Source: an uncultured Clostridium sp. (lineage in GTDB: Bacteria > Bacillota > Clostridia > TANB77 > CAG-508). Taken from it: DNA of 21,668 bases. A model generated the notes under the pieces. It was not told where the DNA came from, did no database searches, and worked only from the letters and a program-made list of their open reading frames with translations. The position numbers were made by a program, and so were the translations under genes. The stretch is from assembly GCA_900553225.1 (NCBI GenBank), contig USCV01000025.1:1-21668 (forward strand), in the 5' to 3' direction. This document shows positions 16,528 through 21,668 of this stretch, piece after piece; position 1 is the stretch's first letter; each line of letters opens with the position of its first letter.

Positions 16528-17631
16528 ATGAGAAATAGTTTTTTAGAAGTAAATTTAAATAATGTTTCATACAATATACAACAGATAAAAAAATTTGTTG
16601 GTAATAATGTTACTGTGATGCCTGTTATAAAAGCAAATGCATATGGGCTCGGAGCAGAAAAATTAAAAAATATTCTAGAAAAAGAAAAGATAAGTAAAGT
16701 TGCTGTTGCGATTGTGGATGAAGCTATAAAACTAAGAAAAGCCAAATTTAATATGGATATAATAGTACTAAATGAGCTACTTGAAGATGAAACAGAACAA
16801 ATTGTAGATTATGGCTTAACTGCGGGAGTTTCTGTATTCAAAATAGCAGAAAAAATCAATGAGTATTCAAAGAAAAAAGGGGTTATTACTAAAATTCATA
16901 TAGAAATTGATACTGGAATGGGAAGAGTTGGACTGAAAATACAAGAAGTACTTTCGTTTGTAAAGAATATAACTAGTAAATTAACAAATTTAGAAATAGA
17001 AGGAATTTATACTCATCTATCTTCAGCTGATAGTAGTACAGATTTTACAAAACAGCAAATAAGTAAATTTGAAACTGTTAGAAAACAATTAGTAGAAAGT
17101 GGCTTTAAATTTAAATATTATCATATTTCAGCAAGTGGAGGAATATTAAAATATCCAGAAGCACATTATAATATGGTAAGACCAGGTATTATTATTTATG
17201 GATATTTACCAAATGAAAATATGAAGGATATTATAGATTTGAAACCAACTACAAAATTAAAATCTAGCATAGTTTTTATAAAAGATGTAGAAAAAGGCGA
17301 GCCTATTAGTTATGGAAGAACATATATAACAAGTAAGAAAACCAAAGTTGCAACTATACCAATTGGATATGCAGATGGAGTTGGAAGAAGCCTTTCAAAT
17401 AAAGGAAATGTTATTATTCACGGTAAGCTTGCACCAATTATAGGAAATATTTGCATGGACAATTTTATGGTAGATATAACAGACATTCCAGATGCTAAGA
17501 TAGGTGATGAAGTTATTTTATGGGATAATGATAAGATTAAAATAGAGGATATTGCAGATGTTTGTGGTACTATAAATTACGAAATTTTATGTGGAGTGCA
17601 AAATAGAATTCCAAGAAAGTATATAATTTAA
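16528..17631 (+). CDS. alr: Alanine racemase
   Basis: This 367-residue PLP enzyme interconverts L- and D-alanine for peptidoglycan. The PLP lysine is K35 in VIKANAYGLG, and the second catalytic base is Y262 in PISYGRTY. The ring-contacting and C-terminal motifs IEIDTGMGRVG, IPIGYADGVGR and GNICMDNFMVD are all present. ATG 16528 is chosen because AGAGGA lies just before it and family members begin about seven residues before EVNL; an in-frame ATG at 16507 has no ribosome binding site. It follows addB by about 100 bp and precedes pgeF by 22 bp, with which it is likely co-transcribed. Both serve the cell wall. Confidence 0.97.
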   Translation: MRNSFLEVNLNNVSYNIQQIKKFVGNNVTVMPVIKANAYGLGAEKLKNILEKEKISKVAVAIVDEAIKLRKAKFNMDIIVLNELLEDETEQIVDYGLTAGVSVFKIAEKINEYSKKKGVITKIHIEIDTGMGRVGLKIQEVLSFVKNITSKLTNLEIEGIYTHLSSADSSTDFTKQQISKFETVRKQLVESGFKFKYYHISASGGILKYPEAHYNMVRPGIIIYGYLPNENMKDIIDLKPTTKLKSSIVFIKDVEKGEPISYGRTYITSKKTKVATIPIGYADGVGRSLSNKGNVIIHGKLAPIIGNICMDNFMVDITDIPDAKIGDEVILWDNDKIKIEDIADVCGTINYEILCGVQNRIPRKYII

Positions 17632-17653
17632 TTTTTAATATTTAGGAGGATTT

Positions 17654-18460
17654 ATGCAAGATTTATCTAACGAAAATGTAATTCACAAAAAAAGCGGTGA
17701 AATTGAATATTTACAATTTAAAAAATTATTACAATATAAAGAAAAAGTAGTACATTGTTTTACATTAAAGCCACTAGACTTTGGAGGTATTTTAAATTAC
17801 TATGATAATAAAAAAATGTTTTCAGAGAATTATAAAAAAATATCAGAAAAACTAAAATTAGATAGTAATAATATAGTAAGACCATTGCAAACACATACAA
17901 ATTGTGTTAAAAATATATATAATGAAAAAGGAATTTTTATAGATAACTTACAAAATGTTGATGGATTAATTACAGACCAAAAAGAGGAAATATTATCTTT
18001 AGTTTTTGCTGATTGCACACCAATTCTGCTTTATGATCCAGTTAAAAATGTTATAGGAAATGTTCATTCTGGATGGAAAGGAACTGTAAGTAAAATTGGA
18101 AAAATTGCATGTCAAAAAATGATTAATGATTATAAATGTAAGCCAGAAGATATTATTTGTTGTATTGGTCCAACTATTAGAAGTTGTCATTTTGAAGTAG
18201 ATGAAGATGTGAAAAATTTATTTAAAGATGCCTTTGGAAATATAAATATTTTTCATTTAGGAGAAATAAAACAAGGAAAACAGAAGTATTTTATTGATAC
18301 TGTATTAGCCAATATAACAATGATGAAAGAATTAGGACTAAAAGACGAAAATATTATAGATAGTGGAATTTGTAGTGTTTGTCAAAATAAGTTTATCCAC
18401 TCATACAGAGCAGAAAAAGAGTTAGCTGGAAGAAATACAGCATTGATTAGTTTGATTTAG
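17654..18460 (+). CDS. pgeF: Peptidoglycan editing factor / purine nucleoside phosphorylase-like (YfiH, PgeF)
   Basis: This 268-residue cytoplasmic protein belongs to the multicopper-oxidase-like laccase-domain family. E. coli YfiH prevents L-Ser from entering the muropeptide, and family members also show purine nucleoside phosphorylase/deaminase activity. The metal site is conserved: H81 in LQTHTN, C121 in FADCTP and H138 in HSGWKG, with the same C-to-H spacing as in E. coli. CIGPTIRSCHFEV and DSGICSVCQ follow. ATG 17654 lies seven bases after TAGGAGGA. It sits directly after alr, which fits an editing role in the same pathway. Confidence 0.93.
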   Translation: MQDLSNENVIHKKSGEIEYLQFKKLLQYKEKVVHCFTLKPLDFGGILNYYDNKKMFSENYKKISEKLKLDSNNIVRPLQTHTNCVKNIYNEKGIFIDNLQNVDGLITDQKEEILSLVFADCTPILLYDPVKNVIGNVHSGWKGTVSKIGKIACQKMINDYKCKPEDIICCIGPTIRSCHFEVDEDVKNLFKDAFGNINIFHLGEIKQGKQKYFIDTVLANITMMKELGLKDENIIDSGICSVCQNKFIHSYRAEKELAGRNTALISLI

Positions 18461-18479
18461 TAATTTTTAGGAGGAATAA

Positions 18480-19047
18480 ATGTACGACAATTGGGAGAAA
18501 TTAGAAGAATCAATTAGAGATTGCAAGAAATGTAAATTAAGTATAAATAGAACTAATATAGTTTTTGGACAAGGTAATAAAAATGCTGATGTAATGTTTA
18601 TTGGTGAGGGACCTGGTGCTGATGAAGATATGAAAGCACTTCCATTTGTTGGTAAAGCTCGGACAACTTATGAATAAAGCATTTGAAGGATTAGGAATAA
18701 ATAGAGAAAATGTTTATATTGCGAATGTTGTAAAATGTAGACCTCCTGCAAATCGTGTTCCAGAAGAAGATGAAGCGGCATGTTGTTTGAATTATTTAAG
18801 AAACCAAGTGATTTTAATTAAACCCAAAATTATTGTTTTATTGGGAAGTACAGCATTAAAAAATATATTGGGAAAAGAAATGGGAATAACAGCAACTAGA
18901 GGAAAATGGGTAGAAAAAAAAGGAATTTTTTATATGCCAACATGGCATCCAGCAGCACTTTTAAGAGATGAAAATAAAAAAATTGAATTTTGGCTTGACC
19001 TTAAAGAAGTAAAACAAAAAGCTATAGAAAGTAACCTTGTAATATAA
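18480..19047 (+). CDS. udg: Family 4 uracil-DNA glycosylase, split by one +1 frameshift
   Basis: This iron-sulfur uracil-DNA glycosylase would remove uracil from DNA. Cluster cysteines are C15 and C18 (DCKKCK), C86 (VVKCRPP), and C101 or C102 (AACC). Motif GEGPGADED matches the GEAPGxxED catalytic loop, and TWHPAALLR matches the HPA motif. ATG 18480 lies after TAGGAGGA. The frame breaks in the conserved PFVGKAGQL motif: GCT, then an extra C at 18660, then GGA CAA CTT. The zero frame stops at 18675-18677. Skipping the C gives a 188-residue protein of normal length with no other defect. The lesion is the same kind and context as in addB. Alternatives are pseudogene or sequence error. Confidence 0.9.
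18657..18663 (+). other. Frameshift site 2 (GCT-C-GGA) in the uracil-DNA glycosylase
   Basis: In the zero frame this reads GCT CGG ACA ACT TAT GAA TAA. Omitting C18660 reads GCT GGA CAA CTT ATG, restoring Ala-Gly-Gln-Leu of the conserved family motif. The form T-C-GGA is the same as at 14793-14797. Confidence 0.8.
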
Positions 19048-19063
19048 AAGGAGATGAAGAAAA

Positions 19064-19615
19064 TTGGAAAATCCATATTTTAAAAACTTAACATATTCGT
19101 TACTAGAAAAGAAAGTAGCTTATAAGGGAAGAAGAGTTACTGTAGAAGAATTAACATATCTAGCAGATGATAAAAAAATTTATAGAGAACATGTTTTAGC
19201 AGGAGATGCATCAGTTATTTTAGCAATAACAAATGAAAATAAAGTTATAATGGTGCAAGAAGCGAGAACACCAATTAATAAAGTAATTTTAGCTCTTCCA
19301 GCAGGACAAATTGAAAAAGGGGAAGATGCTAAAAATGGTGCAATAAGAGAATTAGAAGAAGAAACAGGATATAGAGCCAAAAGAGTAAAAAAATTAAGAG
19401 AAGTTTATCCATCTGTAGGTTATACCAGTGAAAAAATTACTATATTTTTGGCAACAGATTTAGTAAAAACCAAAAGACATTTAGATGAAGACGAAGATAT
19501 TAATGTAGTTGAGTTACCATTAGATGAAGTGAAAACAATGTTAGACAATAATGATATTATTACAGCAAGTAGTACTGTTGCACTTATGCATTATTTTTTA
19601 TATGAAAAGAAATGA
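19064..19615 (+). CDS. nudF: NUDIX hydrolase, ADP-ribose pyrophosphatase type
   Basis: This 183-residue enzyme would hydrolyse ADP-ribose or related nucleoside diphosphate compounds. The NUDIX box begins at G81 and reads G-x5-E-x7-REL-EEETG, ending at about 103, and is complete. The N-terminal part (KVAYKGRRVTVEELTY) and the PAGQIEKGE approach match the ADPRase subgroup. The start is TTG 19064, with AAGGAGATGAAGAAAA upstream. The ATG within that ribosome binding site is in another frame. It follows the uracil-DNA glycosylase stop by 16 bp, so the two are probably one transcript. Confidence 0.92.
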   Translation: MENPYFKNLTYSLLEKKVAYKGRRVTVEELTYLADDKKIYREHVLAGDASVILAITNENKVIMVQEARTPINKVILALPAGQIEKGEDAKNGAIRELEEETGYRAKRVKKLREVYPSVGYTSEKITIFLATDLVKTKRHLDEDEDINVVELPLDEVKTMLDNNDIITASSTVALMHYFLYEKK

Positions 19616-19710
19616 AAAAAATTTTAGTACATAATAACAGTAGAAAGTAGAATTATAGTGTTAGAACATATGGTGATTTTTATGTCATAAAAGAAAGGAA
19701 ATTTTTAATA

Positions 19711-21225
19711 ATGGAAGAATTAAGTTTAAAAGAAATTAAAGATATATTAGAAAGTAATAATTTATTAAAAAGCAGTAAAATAATTAATGATGAAAAAATA
19801 GAATCAATATCTTGCGATTCTAGAAGTGTAGAAAAACAATCTCTATTTTTCTGTAAAGGTCAAAATTATAAGCCGGAATATTTAGGAGATGCAATTAAAT
19901 GTGGTGCTGTTGCATATATTTCAGAAATTCAATATGAAAAATATGAAGCTTCTTATTTTATAGTAACTGATATTTTAAAAGCAATGGCAATTATTGCTGC
20001 AAGGTTTTATGGATATCCAGCTAAAAGCCTAGAATTAATTGGAATTACTGGAACTAAAGGAAAAACTACAACAACGTATTTTTTAAAAAATATTTTAGAG
20101 ACATTTTTAAATAGAGAAGTTGGAACAATATCGAGTATTAATGTTAATACTGGAAAAAGAAATGAAGAAGCTCATTTAACAACACCAGAAAGTTTGGACC
20201 TACATAAGATGTTTTACGAAATAAAAGAGAGTAATTTAAAATATGCAGTAATGGAAGTTTCTTCTCAAAGTTATAAAAGAAATAGATTATATGGAGTAGA
20301 ATTTGACTATGGAATTTTTACTAATATTGCAGAAGATCATATAAGCCAAATTGAACATCCAACATTTGAAGATTATTTAAATTGTAAAATAGAATTTTTA
20401 AAACATTGTAAAACAGTAGTAATTAATAAAAATACTGACTGCTTAGATACAATTTTATCAAAAATTAGTGATAAAAATATAATTTATTATGGAACAGATG
20501 AAAGTGCAGACTACTATGTAACAGATATTGAAAAAGAAAAGACAGGATTTAAATTTAAGGTAATAAATAAAAAACAGGGCTACAGTAGTGAGTTTAAAAT
20601 TAAAATGGCAGGAAGATTTAATATTGAAAATGCACTTGCTGCAATTGTAATTGCAAAATTATTAAATGTGGATGATGAAAGTATAAGAAAAGCTTTATCA
20701 AATACAGAGATACTTGGAAGAATGAATATATATGAGCAAAAAGGAATCACAGTAATCGTAGATTATGCACACAATGGATATAGTTTTTCTAAGTTATATG
20801 AATCTATAAAAATGGATTATCCAAATAGAAAGATTATTTCTGTTGGAGGAATTGTTGGAGGTAAGGCTTTTAACAGAAGAAAGGAGTTTGGGAAAATTGT
20901 AGGAGATAATTCAGATTATATATATTTAACTGCAAATGATCCTCAATTTGAAAATGTTCAAGATATATGTAATGATATTGCACAATATATAACTAAAAAA
21001 GATAAATATGAAATTATAGTAGACAGAAAAGAAGCCGTTCAAAAAGCAATTATGAATGCAAAAAAAGGTGATGTAGTTGTTCTTTTAGCTAAAGGAGGAG
21101 AACACTATATTAAGATAAAAAACGAGTGTGTAAGTTATGAAGGTGATTTGACAATTGCAAAAAGCGTTTTAAAAAAGAAACGTTCAAGAACAAAATCAAA
21201 AACAGAAGAAGTATCTTATAATTAA
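19711..21225 (+). CDS. murE: MurE-like UDP-MurNAc-tripeptide ligase
   Basis: This 504-residue Mur ligase adds the third stem-peptide amino acid to UDP-MurNAc-L-Ala-D-Glu, using ATP. The P-loop is GTKGKTT (114-120). TTPESLDL, MEVSSQS, the carbamylated-lysine region YLNCKIEFL and DYAHN of the third domain are all present. At the site that selects the amino acid, meso-DAP enzymes carry DNPR; here the aligned residues are NDPQ (409-412), so the usual arginine is missing. The substrate may be another residue such as lysine or ornithine, or this may be a MurE paralogue. The C-terminal tail is strongly basic (KKKRSRTKSK). ATG 19711 follows AGAAAGGAAA. It ends the plus-strand run and is followed by a strong terminator. 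Confidence 0.88.
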   Translation: MEELSLKEIKDILESNNLLKSSKIINDEKIESISCDSRSVEKQSLFFCKGQNYKPEYLGDAIKCGAVAYISEIQYEKYEASYFIVTDILKAMAIIAARFYGYPAKSLELIGITGTKGKTTTTYFLKNILETFLNREVGTISSINVNTGKRNEEAHLTTPESLDLHKMFYEIKESNLKYAVMEVSSQSYKRNRLYGVEFDYGIFTNIAEDHISQIEHPTFEDYLNCKIEFLKHCKTVVINKNTDCLDTILSKISDKNIIYYGTDESADYYVTDIEKEKTGFKFKVINKKQGYSSEFKIKMAGRFNIENALAAIVIAKLLNVDDESIRKALSNTEILGRMNIYEQKGITVIVDYAHNGYSFSKLYESIKMDYPNRKIISVGGIVGGKAFNRRKEFGKIVGDNSDYIYLTANDPQFENVQDICNDIAQYITKKDKYEIIVDRKEAVQKAIMNAKKGDVVVLLAKGGEHYIKIKNECVSYEGDLTIAKSVLKKKRSRTKSKTEEVSYN

Positions 21226-21277
21226 AATAAGATTTTTATGTATTGGTTATAGAAGACATTATTATAAAATGAAAAAT

Positions 21278-21346
21278 GAAAACTAAAAAATTCTAAAATC
21301 TCAAATATTAATAGATATATAGAAAGTTTTTAGTTTTCGTTTTTTA
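21278..21346 (+). terminator. Intrinsic terminator after murE, probably bidirectional
   Basis: A perfect 12-bp stem GAAAACTAAAAA (21278-21289)/TTTTTAGTTTTC (21327-21338), with an inner TTCT/AGAA pair and a long AT-rich loop, is followed by GTTTTTT. On the minus strand the stem is followed by ATTTTTCATTTT, so it can also serve the convergent gene. Confidence 0.8.
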
Positions 21347-21668
21347 TTTTAAATGTATACGAAATTTATTAAATAATGATTGCAAAAAGAGTACAAGTTT
21401 ATTTTGAGTCTTCTTGGCTGGAAATTTTCTACTTAAAATTTGTGTATGCATTTGTTCTATATCATTTAGTTTTTGTTTATAATAGTTGCTAAAATCTGAA
21501 TATGTGTCTGTTATGCCTATTAAATCTTTATAAATTGTTAATTTAGTCTTATAAATTTCAATATCCGAGTCAGATTGTAATCTTAAAAATTGGTTGTCAA
21601 AGTAGGAGGTAAAAATTATTTTTTGTGTATGCAAGAAAATATCTTTTATTTTATTTTTGTATATATTT
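21344..21668 (-). CDS. Hypothetical protein, 5' end beyond the window
   Basis: The frame is open from the right edge to TAA at 21346-21344, giving at least 107 residues. A TTG at 21634 inside it has no ribosome binding site, so the true start is probably outside. The visible part is charged and Tyr-rich, likely helical (IYKTKLTIYKDLIGI, YYKQKLNDIEQMHTQI), with a short C-terminal patch LVLFLQSLFNKF. I do not recognise it. It converges on murE and shares its terminator. Confidence 0.5.
   Translation of the reverse strand, partial: NIYKNKIKDIFLHTQKIIFTSYFDNQFLRLQSDSDIEIYKTKLTIYKDLIGITDTYSDFSNYYKQKLNDIEQMHTQILSRKFPAKKTQNKLVLFLQSLFNKFRIHLK

Noticed and set aside
14760..18700. Simple pseudogene decay as the full explanation for both broken repair genes
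   Set aside because: Not excluded, but each gene has exactly one lesion, of the same base in the same context, and no other stop or missing motif. Decay alone explains this poorly.
1..21668. CRISPR array, rRNA genes or a toxin-antitoxin pair
   Set aside because: There are no regularly spaced repeats, no rRNA-like sequence, and no recognisable toxin or antitoxin motif in the small genes.

Overview
The window is AT-rich throughout, with short intergenic spaces, strong purine-rich ribosome binding sites and gene families typical of low-GC Firmicutes. An uncultured or gut Clostridia-type genome is the best guess. The genus cannot be told from the sequence alone.

Layout. (1) 1-2.5 kb: a cluster of hairpins at the left edge that resembles the end of an IS200/IS605-type element, then a minus-strand TraG/VirD4-type coupling ATPase of a conjugation system. 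(2) 2.7-5.1 kb: chromosomal genes, namely a MurJ/SpoVB-type flippase, the nucleoid protein HU and tRNA-Leu(UAA). (3) About 5.1-11.9 kb: a mobilizable element. It carries a small unknown gene, a large serine recombinase behind a ~145-nt structured leader, an inverted-repeat oriT candidate, a MobV-type relaxase, two small unknown genes and an intact IS4-family insertion sequence (10109-11669, 13-bp terminal repeats, 8-bp target duplication). The IS lies next to the promoter of a second ~150-nt candidate RNA. (4) 12.1-21.3 kb: a plus-strand chromosomal run of ogg, addB, alr, pgeF, a family-4 uracil-DNA glycosylase, nudF and a murE-like ligase. These are DNA repair and cell-wall genes, closed by a strong terminator. 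A partial minus-strand gene runs off the right edge.

The most striking observation is in region 4. Two unrelated repair genes, addB and the uracil-DNA glycosylase, are each broken by one extra C in the same context: a codon ending in T, then C, then GGA. In both cases the extra C creates an in-frame CGG codon, and skipping it restores a conserved glycine and the full-length protein. In my reading of all the other chromosomal genes in the window, CGG is never used in frame. This suggests +1 frameshifting at a rare or unassigned CGG codon rather than two independent accidents, although an assembly error or decay is not excluded.

A second theme is RNA control in the mobile element. Both candidate RNAs start at good extended -10 promoters and end at strong intrinsic terminators, and both carry upstream segments complementary to the terminator hairpin. 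In the recombinase leader, a 13-nt segment can pair with the terminator's 5' arm and loop. That is the layout of an attenuator or riboswitch-like switch.
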